Positions 38,562 to 45,547 of a DNA stretch of 64,000 nucleotides are shown piece by piece. The notes under the pieces are model-generated. The model searched no databases and was not told the DNA's origin. It saw only the letters and a list, made by a program, of their open reading frames with translations. Positions within the stretch are counted from its first letter, which is position 1, and each line of letters opens with the position of its first letter. This stretch comes from Ancylobacter sp. IITR112 (GTDB lineage Bacteria > Pseudomonadota > Alphaproteobacteria > Rhizobiales > Xanthobacteraceae), in contig NZ_JBGCUS010000001.1 in the NCBI RefSeq assembly GCF_041415945.1, positions 2,728,001 to 2,792,000 of the forward strand. The letters are read 5' to 3'. The position numbers and the translations under genes were made by a program.

Positions 38562-38837
38562 TCAGTCGAAGGTGCGCTTCAGCTTCTGCCAGGGCGAGTT
38601 CTTGCCTTCATAGAGCGGACCGAAGAAGGCGCGCTCCTTGGACTGGCCCTGCGTCTGGCGAACCTGCTGCTTGCGGACGCGTTCATGCTCGCGCACCTGA
38701 TTGCGGTCGACGCTGTCGCCGAAACGCGGCGTGTCGCGGGGACCGACGGACGTGGCGCCAGCCGGAGCCGCCGCGAAAACAAGGCCAGCGGCCACCAGAG
38801 CGGCAACGCCGACCGAACTCACCTGAGTCTTCGTCAT
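38562..38837 (-). CDS. small secreted protein, 91 aa
   Basis: A 91-residue predicted periplasmic protein. Signal peptide about 1-27 (VGVAALVAAGLVFAAAPAGA, with cut after AGA), then a hydrophilic, Arg/Gln-rich helix (DRNQVREHERVRKQQVRQTQGQ) and a short aromatic C-terminus FFGPLYEGKNSPWQKLKRTFD. I do not recognise a family. The GAGGAGG ribosome-binding site six bases before the ATG is the strongest seen for a small gene here, and a strong terminator follows, so it is likely well expressed. Function unknown; a role at the envelope is inferred. Confidence 0.75.
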   Translation of the reverse strand: MTKTQVSSVGVAALVAAGLVFAAAPAGATSVGPRDTPRFGDSVDRNQVREHERVRKQQVRQTQGQSKERAFFGPLYEGKNSPWQKLKRTFD

Positions 38838-39025
38838 GTTGACCTCCTCAAGAAACGATCTTCTGGCCGAACAACACACGGACCTGAAAATAGTTTCCAA
38901 TAGAGGCGGACGTGATTGACAGATGCAGCACGCTTGTCTGGCACGACGCGCCCGTGCGCGGAGGTACAGGGGCAGGGGAACCTGCGCCGCCTCTATCGGT
39001 TGTTTACCGACAACAGGGGGATGCC

Positions 39026-39280
39026 ATGGCTGCCACCATTTCCACCACCGCCGTTTTTGCCCCGCCCCTGCGGCTCAAAGGCGAGGGCGAGACATTCGTA
39101 ATCGGCACCCTTGACGAGGCGCTGGCCTTTGCCGAGCGCAACCCGCACCCGCAAGGCGACTATGAAGGCATGATCCGCCGCCTGCAGGGCGCCCATCGCG
39201 CGGAAGACGTGATCGAGGCGGCCAACGCCTTCCGCTGGTGGTGCGAGGCCAATGGTTTGCTGGACGAGAGCGTCGGCTGA
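39026..39280 (+). CDS. DUF982 protein, 84 aa
   Basis: A short cytoplasmic protein resembling DUF982, a group of ~80-residue rhizobial proteins. Supporting stretches are PLRLKGEGETFVIGTLDEAL and YEGMIRRLQGAHRAEDVIEAANAF. No function is known for DUF982. The ATG at 39026 follows GGGGG at a good distance. The frame is open further upstream but without a ribosome-binding site. It is convergent with the delta-60 gene. Confidence 0.72.
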   Translation: MAATISTTAVFAPPLRLKGEGETFVIGTLDEALAFAERNPHPQGDYEGMIRRLQGAHRAEDVIEAANAFRWWCEANGLLDESVG

Positions 39281-39309
39281 CCCGAACACTCACGAAGGCG
39301 AAAACGACA

Positions 39310-39343
39310 GCGCCCCGGTGCTCCATGACGGAGGCCGGGGCGC
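39310..39343 (-). terminator. hairpin after the delta-60 gene
   Basis: Nine-base-pair inverted repeat GCGCCCCGG/CCGGGGCGC with a 16-base loop, 36 bases past the stop of the delta-60 gene, followed on minus by TGTCGTTTTC. Weak terminator candidate. Confidence 0.45.
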
Positions 39344-39378
39344 GATATTGCCGGGACGCGCGGCTGAAGGCGCGGACC

Positions 39379-40839
39379 TTACTGGCCGAGCAGGCGCACC
39401 ACGGCGATGTTCTTGCTGCCATCCTTGGCAGTGGTGACGCCACCGACGACGATGAGCCCATCGCCCTGCATCACCACGCCGCTCGCCATGTCGTCGCCAT
39501 CGCCGAGCGAGAGGTTGACGATGCCGTTCGGGGTGCCGTCATCGGCGGTGCCGAAGGCTTCGTCCAGTTCACCCTTGGGCGTGTAGCGCAGCACGGCGAT
39601 GTTGGTGCTGTTGCCGTCCTGGTGATAGCCGGCGACGATGATGTTGCCGTTCTTGTCCATCGTCACATCGGTCGCGTAGTCGTTGCCGGCGCCGAGCGAG
39701 GTGGCGACGAAGCCGTTCGGCGTGCCGTCCTCGGCGACACCGAACGCCTCGTCGAGCGAGCCGTCGGCGTTCAGCCGGGCGACGATGACATTGGTGCTGC
39801 CGTCCTTGGAGACGGAATCGCCAGCGACGACGATCTTGCCATCGGCGGCGAGCGCCACCGCATTCGCCTCATCGGAACCGTCGCCCAGCGAGAAGCTGGC
39901 GACGCCGTCCGGCGTGCCGTCATTGGCCTTGCCGAAGCTGGGGTCGAGCGTGCCATCGGCGGTGAAGCGCAGCACGGCCATGTTGCTGTTGCCCTTCGGC
40001 CCATGGGTGCCGACGACGACGATCTTGCCGTCCGCCGCCACGGCGAGGTCTTCGCCGACATCATTGCCATCGCCGAGCGAGACGGCGGTGAAGCCGTCCG
40101 GCGTGCCGTCGCTGCCATCGACGCCGAACTTCACGTCCGGGGTGCCATCGGCATTGAGGCGGCCGACGACGATGTTGGACGTTCCATCCTTGCCCACCGT
40201 GCTGCCGGCGATGACGATCTTGCCGTCCGCCGTCAGGCCCACCGCATTGGCGATGTCGTTGCCGTCGCCGAGCGAGATGTTGACCACGCCGTCCGGCGTG
40301 CCGTCATTCGCCTTGCCGAAGCTGGAATCGAGCGTGCCGTCAGTGTTGAGCCGCAGCACCGCGATGTTGGTGCTGGCGCCTTCCTGATGATAGCCGGAGA
40401 CGACGATCTTGCCGTCGCCCTGCACGGCCACGTCGGTGGCGAAATCGTCGCCCTCGCCGAGCGAGATGTTGACGACGCCATCCGGCGTGCCGTCATTCGC
40501 CTTGCCGAAGCTGCCGTCCAGCGTGCCGTCCTTGGCATAGCGCAGGATGACAATGTCGTTGCTCTTGCCATTGTTGCGGTTGCCGACAATGACCACCTTG
40601 CCGTCCGGCCCGGTGGCGATGCCATTGGCGATGTCGTCGCCCTCGCCGAGCGAGGTGGCGACGACGCCATCCGGCGTCCCGTCCGCCGTGCCGGCGCCGA
40701 AGCTCTTGTCGAGCGAGCCCGGCCCGGTCGCGTCCGCCGCGAAGGCGCCGCCCAGATTCACCGGCCCGCAGGCCAGCACCACCGCGATGGCGAGCGCCGC
40801 GCAGCCGCTGCGCGCCTTCAGCCCATTCAGATAAGTCAT
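39379..40839 (-). CDS. secreted seven-repeat delta-60 (beta-propeller-like) protein
   Basis: A 486-residue exported protein. After a signal peptide (about 12-34) it is made almost only of seven repeats of 61-64 residues, each with the pattern SFGxANDGTPDG, SLGDGxDxA, DGKIVVxG and NIAVLRxNxDGTLD. This matches the delta-60 repeat family. Seven equal units with four predicted strands would fit a closed seven-bladed propeller. The acidic loops GDGNDxA resemble calcium-binding repeats, so calcium-dependent folding is possible (inference). There is no C-terminal secretion or anchoring signal, so it is periplasmic or released. The exported gene stands alone; role perhaps surface or adhesion. Confidence 0.85.
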   Translation of the reverse strand: MTYLNGLKARSGCAALAIAVVLACGPVNLGGAFAADATGPGSLDKSFGAGTADGTPDGVVATSLGEGDDIANGIATGPDGKVVIVGNRNNGKSNDIVILRYAKDGTLDGSFGKANDGTPDGVVNISLGEGDDFATDVAVQGDGKIVVSGYHQEGASTNIAVLRLNTDGTLDSSFGKANDGTPDGVVNISLGDGNDIANAVGLTADGKIVIAGSTVGKDGTSNIVVGRLNADGTPDVKFGVDGSDGTPDGFTAVSLGDGNDVGEDLAVAADGKIVVVGTHGPKGNSNMAVLRFTADGTLDPSFGKANDGTPDGVASFSLGDGSDEANAVALAADGKIVVAGDSVSKDGSTNVIVARLNADGSLDEAFGVAEDGTPNGFVATSLGAGNDYATDVTMDKNGNIIVAGYHQDGNSTNIAVLRYTPKGELDEAFGTADDGTPNGIVNLSLGDGDDMASGVVMQGDGLIVVGGVTTAKDGSKNIAVVRLLGQ

Positions 40840-41337
40840 GATGTCTTCTCTGCCCCCATGGCGAGATAATATACTATGATACCAGTCATGCGCCGGGCTC
40901 GCCCCGCTCTGGGGGCTGTGGTCGCACGCACGGCCGACAGGTTCGCCGGCCGCTCACCCTGATGATGCAAAGCCTCGCAGACAGGTGGATGACACCTCGT
41001 CCCTGCGGCGCGACAACCGCTGATGCGCCTACCCCTTACGCCTCACGGTGATTTGGTACTCCCCGCCGGAACGGGGCGGCAAGGCGGCATCGGCGGCGGC
41101 GGGCGGAAAGCTGTTCCAGAATGGAGGTAATATGATCCAGAATAGATACAGTTTTTCCTCACGCCATGCGAGGGCCTCGCTTGCGCCTCCTGGCCGGCGC
41201 GCGGCACAGCGGGCACGCAGGGCGCTGAGAGGTGAGCGGGGTGATGGGGAGGAAGGCGCTCCGCGAATCCGCAGAACATGGCAGGCAGCCGGCCGAGACG
41301 AGGCTGGCCGTTCGCAGACAGGGCGGAGGGGAAGGAA
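40840..41337. other. 498-base stretch with no confident gene
   Basis: Upstream of the delta-60 gene (minus) and downstream of tRNA-Val (minus). It carries an AT-rich spot at 40866-40885 that probably holds the delta-60 promoter and GC-rich inverted repeats at 41056-41075. An open frame at 41132-41359 has a good GGAGG but runs into the tRNA and has an Arg-rich content, so it is not called. Confidence 0.6.
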
Positions 41338-41412
41338 TGGTGGGCGCGACAGGGATTGAACCTGTGACCCCCTCGATGTCAACGAGGTGCTCTCCCGCTG
41401 AGCTACGCGCCC
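41338..41412 (-). tRNA. tRNA-Val (anticodon GAC)
   Basis: Cloverleaf read on the minus strand: acceptor stem GGGCGCG/CGCGCCC, D arm with AGCTCAGCGGGAGAGC, anticodon stem CCTCG/CGAGG around loop TTGACAT (anticodon GAC, valine), T arm ACAGG-TTCAATC-CCTGT, discriminator A and encoded CCA. Length 75 with CCA. Confidence 0.97.
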
Positions 41413-41524
41413 ATTCCGTGGTCTCTTGCGAGCGGGGCTCCCCTATAACGAGAAGCCCGGCTTGGTGCAAGCGGGGAATGGCGGCTGTGGATGACGCCGC
41501 CGCCTCTCCGCCCTCCGGCGGCGC

Positions 41525-41884
41525 TCAGGCCGCCAGCATCTTGCCGACCTCGTTGACGAGATCGCGCAGATGGAAAGGCTTGGAGAGCACCTTCGCATCC
41601 TTCGGCGCCTGGCTGTCGGCATTCAGCGCCACGGCGGCGAAGCCGGTGATGAACATCACCTTGATGTCGGGGTCGAGATCGGTGGCGCGGCGGGCGAGTT
41701 CGATCCCGTCCATTTCCGGCATCACGATGTCCGTGAGCAGAAGTTCGAACGGCTCTTCGCGCAGCCGGTCATAGGCGGAGCGGCCATTGTCGAAATCGGC
41801 CACCTCGTAGCCGGCATTCTGCAGCGCCTTCACCAGAAAGCGGCGCATGTCATTGTCGTCTTCGGCGAGCAGGATCTTGAGCAT
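41525..41884 (-). CDS. cpdR: CpdR, response regulator controlling ClpXP proteolysis
   Basis: A 119-residue single-domain response regulator. It has the acidic pair E8-D9-D10, phospho-acceptor D52 (LLTDIVMPEMDG), switch Thr/Gly in MFITGFAAVAL and Lys in VLSKPFHLRDLV. The sequence closely follows Rhizobiales CpdR, which in its unphosphorylated state directs ClpXP to cell-cycle substrates such as CtrA and is itself phosphorylated through ChpT. The C-terminus ends in two Ala, as in Caulobacter, where these help its own degradation. The ATG at 41884 gives MLKILLAEDD; ATG 41893 is an alternative. It lies between tRNA-Val and N-formylglutamate amidohydrolase, divergent from the latter. Confidence 0.93.
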   Translation of the reverse strand: MLKILLAEDDNDMRRFLVKALQNAGYEVADFDNGRSAYDRLREEPFELLLTDIVMPEMDGIELARRATDLDPDIKVMFITGFAAVALNADSQAPKDAKVLSKPFHLRDLVNEVGKMLAA

Positions 41885-42137
41885 CCCGGGCATCCTGATT
41901 GTCCTGAGGCGGCGGGAGGGGCGTCGGCCGGGCCGATGCACACGCCGCGCTGCGTACACGTTCTCCTTGGGTACCTCAGCGCCCCTTAGCACATCGTGAA
42001 CGGGCGACCGCCTCGCCTCTCGCGGACGTGTGCGCAAAAACAGCCGCGCCTGCCCACCGCCGCATTTCGCCTCGCCAAGCACCATGTTAGACACGACGGC
42101 TAGGCTTGCGCGCGCAGGGCCAGCAGCGGATTGAGGA

Positions 42138-43019
42138 ATGATGGCCGTCATTGCCGAGATGATCGACCCCGCCTTCGAGATCGTCCAGCCGGCCTCGCTT
42201 CGCGCCCCTTTCCTGTTCAATTCGCCCCATAGCGGCGTGGTCTATCCCCGCGCCTTCGTCGAGCAGTCGCGGCTCGACCTGCCGGTGCTGCGACGTTCGG
42301 AGGACAGTTTCGTCGACCGGCTGTTCGGCGAGGTGACGCGATTCGGCATGGGCTTCATGCGCGCGCATTTCCCGCGCTGCTATCTCGACGTGAACCGCGA
42401 GCCCTATGAGCTCGATCCCCGCATGTTCGAGGGGCGCCTGCCCTCCTACGCCAATACGCGCTCCATGCGCGTGGCCGGCGGGCTCGGCACCATCGCCCGC
42501 ATCGTCGGCGAGGCGCAGGAGATCTATGGCCGCCGCATTCCGGTGGACGAGGCGATCGCCCGCATCGAATCGCTCTACAAGCCCTATCACCGCTCGCTCC
42601 GCCAGCTCATGGCGCAGATGCAGCGCAGCTTCGGCGTCGCGGTGCTGGTGGACTGCCACTCCATGCCCTCCGGCTGCCAGCGCGACGGCCGCATCGACAT
42701 CGTCATCGGCGACCGCTACGGCACCAGTTGCGCCGGCATCATTCCCGATACGATCGAGGCGGAGCTGCGCCGGCGCGGCTATAGCGTGGTGCGCAACAAG
42801 CCCTATGCCGGCGGCTTCATCACCGAGCATTACGGCAACCCGGCATCCGGCATGCACGCCGTGCAGATCGAGATCAACCGCGCGCTCTACATGCACGAGG
42901 CGAGCTACCAGCCCTCGGAAAATTTCGCGCTGGTGCAGAACGATCTGCTCGAAGTGGCCGTCGCCCTGACAGAAATCCGTCATCTTGATCTCGCGCCGCT
43001 GCGCACAGCCGCTGAATAA
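42138..43019 (+). CDS. N-formylglutamate amidohydrolase family protein
   Basis: A 293-residue amidohydrolase. Supporting stretches are FNSPHSGVVYPRAFV near the N-terminus, the DVNREPYELDPRMF segment and the zinc-ligand-rich LVDCHSMPSG. The family includes HutG of histidine degradation and related amidases; no hut genes are near, so the physiological substrate is uncertain. It follows GAGGA directly with ATGATG, either of which can be the start. It is divergent from cpdR with about 250 bases between. The neighbourhood of this gene and a HisN-type phosphatase is common in Rhizobiales. Confidence 0.88.
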   Translation: MMAVIAEMIDPAFEIVQPASLRAPFLFNSPHSGVVYPRAFVEQSRLDLPVLRRSEDSFVDRLFGEVTRFGMGFMRAHFPRCYLDVNREPYELDPRMFEGRLPSYANTRSMRVAGGLGTIARIVGEAQEIYGRRIPVDEAIARIESLYKPYHRSLRQLMAQMQRSFGVAVLVDCHSMPSGCQRDGRIDIVIGDRYGTSCAGIIPDTIEAELRRRGYSVVRNKPYAGGFITEHYGNPASGMHAVQIEINRALYMHEASYQPSENFALVQNDLLEVAVALTEIRHLDLAPLRTAAE

Positions 43020-43301
43020 TCGTTTTAATTCAGTGACTTATCGTGATGGTTCAATTTTTTGATGGGCTAACGCAAAAAACCTCAGCCGAGAGCCTTGCAT
43101 TTTAAACATGCGAGCTATACCAATTCTGCACGCTCGGTTCCGGGCTGAATTCCACCACCGCAGCGACGGTCAAAGCCGCTGAAAAAGCGGGGGGAATGCT
43201 TGATCCGCCAGAGGATCGACGGTCTTCGGACGGAGACCACGGAACCGCAACGGGATGACCGGCAAGATGGCACAAGCCACGGCAGGCTCCCCGTCCGGCG
43301 C

Positions 43302-43400
43302 AAAAGAAAGAGGCCGCTTACGCAGCGCGCAAGCGGCCCAAGTCTAGGGAGGAAACGCCCAAGGAGGGCTGTACGGAGCGACGCCAATCGCTGCGTACGA
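43302..43400 (-). ncRNA. structured small RNA, copy 1 (suhB/mmgR-like)
   Basis: Transcript of about 99 nt on the minus strand. Order 5' to 3': hairpin with stem GTACG/CGTAC and AGCGA/TCGCT around loop TTGGCG; small hairpin GCCC-TCCTT-GGGC; single-stranded GTTTCCTCCCTAGACTT; terminator stem GGCCGCTT/AAGCGGCC (43312-43338) followed by TCTTTCTTTT. The unpaired TTTCCTCCCT is the conserved core of the suhB/mmgR (alpha-r8) small RNA family as I remember it, an antisense-type regulator that binds ribosome-binding sites. Promoter weak here (43407-43433). 5' end estimated from the promoter. Confidence 0.75.
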
Positions 43401-43406
43401 GTGCAA

Positions 43407-43433
43407 GATGTAGGTGCATTGCGGAATAATCAA
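43407..43433 (-). promoter_or_regulatory. possible promoter of small RNA copy 1
   Basis: On the minus strand TTGATT (43428-43433) and TACATC (43407-43412), 15 bases apart. Spacing is short, so it may be weaker than the promoters of copies 2 and 3. Confidence 0.35.
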
Positions 43434-43593
43434 GGCGGGCACCGACACTTTCTGGCATACCAAATACGGTGACGTTCGCGGTGTGATATTATTACCGCAT
43501 CCTTTGGTATGAAAATACCTTTCAGGCGCGCTTGTCGCCCTGCCGGGCGTTGACGCAGCCGACCGGGGGGTCGCGGCGCGTCAGCGCCCGTTT

Positions 43594-43641
43594 CCATTTA
43601 TGGGTCGCTTCGCCTAGCCATTTAAGGGTCGCTTCACCTGG
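43594..43641. repeat. 24-base tandem duplication
   Basis: Two adjacent 24-base units starting CCATTTA and GGGTCGCTTC, matching in 21 of 24 positions (43594-43617 and 43618-43641). No gene is associated with it. Confidence 0.8.
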
Positions 43642-44015
43642 AAAGTCCGGCCTCCTTCGGGCGTCCGGCCTCGCCGCTTCCACCGCCCGCGCGAGCCGTG
43701 TCAGCGTGTCCCGCCGCCCGCGCTGCCGCAGCTTCGCCTTTCTCCGACCTCCCCCACCGCCCCCCGCACCGCGCCCGCACGCTTGGCCGCGCAGGGGCGC
43801 CCTCACCCGGGCGCGACCTGGCCATCCCGAGGCGGAGGAGAAAACGAGCGATGGTCGCCGACACGGGTGGGTGTGCAAGGCCGATAAGCTCGCGCCCTCG
43901 GCGTCCTGTCGGCTCGTCCGGGCGAACAGGGGTGGAGCGTGCACAGCGTCGAGAAGGGGACAAGGCGGCAAGGCCCGGCGCGGCGAACGAAGGCGCGCGG
44001 CGACACGCCATCCCG

Positions 44016-44117
44016 AAAAGAAAGAGGCCGCTTACGCAGCGCGCAAGCGGCCCAAGTCTAGGGAGGAAACGCCCAAGGAGGGCGGCGGCAGCGTGACGCC
44101 AATCACGCCGCCGCAAC
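44016..44117 (-). ncRNA. structured small RNA, copy 2 (suhB/mmgR-like)
   Basis: About 102 nt on the minus strand. Same plan as copy 1: 5' hairpin, here with a different outer stem GCGGCGG/CCGCCGC and inner CGTGA/TCACG but the same loop TTGGCG; then GCCCTCCTTGGGC, the unpaired TTTCCTCCCTAGACTT, and a terminator stem identical to copy 1 (44026-44052) with TCTTTCTTTT. A promoter TTGTCA-N17-TATGTA lies at the right distance upstream (44124-44152). Confidence 0.82.
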
Positions 44118-44123
44118 GCAATA

Positions 44124-44152
44124 TACATAGCCGCGCGACGGGCCGGTGACAA
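44124..44152 (-). promoter_or_regulatory. sigma-70 type promoter of small RNA copy 2
   Basis: Minus strand TTGTCA (44147-44152), 17 bases, TATGTA (44124-44129). It would start transcription near 44117. Confidence 0.65.
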
Positions 44153-44369
44153 TCGCCAAACGAAAGAAACGAAACTGGCAATTGGTCGCAGGCGCTCAAA
44201 TGGTGACAATCGCGCATTTCACGCGCCTGACCTGGAAACCGGCATGCCGCGCCTTTGCGCAGTGGACGGCGCCACCGCAAAACGCCTCCTGCCCGGCGAC
44301 GGCCGCGGCGATCCGCACGCAAGCCCGCGCGGCTCCACAGATAATACGTTGATTCTAAAGGAGGTTCAG

Positions 44370-44469
44370 AAAAAGAAAGGGGCCGCTCACGTTGCCGGAG
44401 CGGCCCAAGTCTAGGGAGGAAACGCCCAAGGAGGGCGGCGGTAGGACGACGCCAATCGCTCTACCGCGC
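44370..44469 (-). ncRNA. structured small RNA, copy 3 (suhB/mmgR-like)
   Basis: About 100 nt on the minus strand. 5' hairpin with outer stem GCGGTAG/CTACCGC, inner CGA/TCG and loop TTGGCG; GCCCTCCTTGGGC; TTTCCTCCCTAGACTT; terminator stem GGCCGCTC/GAGCGGCC (44381-44405) followed by CTTTCTTTTT. The last stem pair differs from copies 1 and 2 on both sides (T-A to C-G), a compensatory change. Promoter TTGCGC-N17-CATATT upstream. It lies about 250 bases before the hisN-type gene, which reads the other way. Confidence 0.82.
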
Positions 44470-44475
44470 TGCAAT

Positions 44476-44504
44476 AATATGGCAGGTTCGCTTTCCCGGC
44501 GCAA
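44476..44504 (-). promoter_or_regulatory. sigma-70 type promoter of small RNA copy 3
   Basis: Minus strand TTGCGC (44499-44504), 17 bases, CATATT (44476-44481). It would start transcription near 44469. Confidence 0.55.
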
Positions 44505-44717
44505 CGGCGGAAATGCCCATTTCTTGACCGTGCCGGAATGGCAGCCATGCGCAAGGCGCGGGGCAATTCTGACGCACGCCCCTCATGCCACGCGTGGCCC
44601 GCGCCGCCCCGCGCCCTGCCCCGGCGCAGAGGACAATTGCCGTTCCCCGCGCCGCCCGGTAGGAGTGAGGGGAACCGCGGGCATCAGCGCCTGCGGGCAC
44701 GCGAAGGGGGCGGATGA

Positions 44718-45503
44718 ATGGGCGCGGTGGATTTCGAGAGCTTCGTCGACGAACTCGCCACCGTCTCCGGCCAGGCCATCCTGCCCTTCTTTCGCACCGC
44801 GCTCGGCGTCGAGGACAAGAGCCGCGGCGCGGCATTCGATCCCGTCACCGCCGCCGACCGCGCCGCCGAACAGGCGATGCGCACCCTGATTCGGCGCAGC
44901 TTCCCCAGTCACGGCGTGCGCGGCGAGGAATTTCCCGACGAGGGGCTCGACGCGGATTATGTCTGGGTGCTGGACCCGATCGACGGCACCAAATCCTTCA
45001 TCAGCGGCATGCCCGCCTGGGGCACGCTGATCGGCCTTTGCCGGCAGGGCGAGCCGGTCTTCGGCATGATGCACCAGCCCTTCATTCGCGAGCGCTTCAC
45101 CGGCGATGGCGCGCAGGCGCGCTATCGCGGCCCCGCCGGGGACCGCCGGCTCACCGTCCGCCCCTGTGCCGGCCTCGGCGAGGCCGTCATGATGACCACC
45201 AGCCCGCTGCTGATGGATGACGACAACCGCGCGCTCTATACCGAGGTGGAAAAGCGGGTGCGTCTGCCGCGCTATGGCGGCGACTGCTATGCCTATTGCA
45301 TGCTCGCCGCCGGCCATGTCGATCTGGTCATCGAGACCAATCTGAACGATTTCGACATTCTTCCCCTCAGCCCCATCGTGCAGGGCGCGGGCGGCATCGT
45401 CACCAATTGGGAGGGCGGCTCCGATCTTTCGGGCGGGCGGGTCGTCGCCTCCGGCGACCGGCGGCTGCATGAGGAAGCGCTGAGCGTGCTCAACCGGGGC
45501 TAA
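44718..45503 (+). CDS. hisN: inositol monophosphatase-family histidinol-phosphatase (HisN type)
   Basis: A 261-residue metal-dependent phosphatase of the inositol monophosphatase fold. The metal site is E70/E71 (RGEEF) and D86-P-I-D89-G-T in WVLDPIDGTKSF, plus the Asp of NLNDFDILPL. The SGMPAWGTLIGL stretch and overall form agree with the HisN branch that dephosphorylates histidinol phosphate in histidine synthesis in alphaproteobacteria and actinobacteria, but SuhB/inositol phosphatase activity cannot be excluded. The small RNA family found just upstream was named after a suhB-type neighbour in other species, which makes the context notable. Confidence 0.85.
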   Translation: MGAVDFESFVDELATVSGQAILPFFRTALGVEDKSRGAAFDPVTAADRAAEQAMRTLIRRSFPSHGVRGEEFPDEGLDADYVWVLDPIDGTKSFISGMPAWGTLIGLCRQGEPVFGMMHQPFIRERFTGDGAQARYRGPAGDRRLTVRPCAGLGEAVMMTTSPLLMDDDNRALYTEVEKRVRLPRYGGDCYAYCMLAAGHVDLVIETNLNDFDILPLSPIVQGAGGIVTNWEGGSDLSGGRVVASGDRRLHEEALSVLNRG

Positions 45504-45547
45504 GCCGGCGACGGCTCGCCGTCGCCTATGGGTGCTTCACGGGCGGC

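Larger units (their letters stand above)
43020..44717. other. 1.7-kb gene-poor island holding three related small RNAs
   Basis: The longest stretch of the window without a supported protein gene. It begins AT-rich (43020-43110), then has three copies of a structured RNA on the minus strand (43302-43400, 44016-44117, 44370-44469) and a 24-base tandem repeat (43594-43641). Between copies 1 and 2 (43500-44010) both strands have long open frames of Arg/Pro/Ala-rich content without ribosome-binding sites or family signs; I treat these as a GC effect. Confidence 0.75.

Noticed and set aside
39238..40869. Plus-strand open frame of 543 codons
   Set aside because: It mirrors the delta-60 repeats on the other strand and shows periodicity only because of them.
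41132..41359. Possible 75-codon gene with a good GGAGG
   Set aside because: It runs into the tRNA-Val gene, is Arg-rich throughout and has no similarity I recognise; only the first residues could be real.
43085..43135. tRNA-like sequence (AATTGGTATAGC then GCAT-GTTTAAA-ATGC) on the minus strand
   Set aside because: The anticodon arm and part of a D arm seem present, but there is no T arm or matching acceptor stem, and the loop would give a stop-reading anticodon. It may be a remnant.
43532..44149. Open frames of 130-205 codons on both strands
   Set aside because: No ribosome-binding sites, Arg/Pro/Ala-rich content, and they run through the small RNA copy 2.
43302..44482. CRISPR-like reading of the three repeated units
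   Set aside because: The units are ~100 nt, spaced by 250 and 615 bases, with terminators and promoters; this is not a CRISPR arrangement and no cas genes are present.
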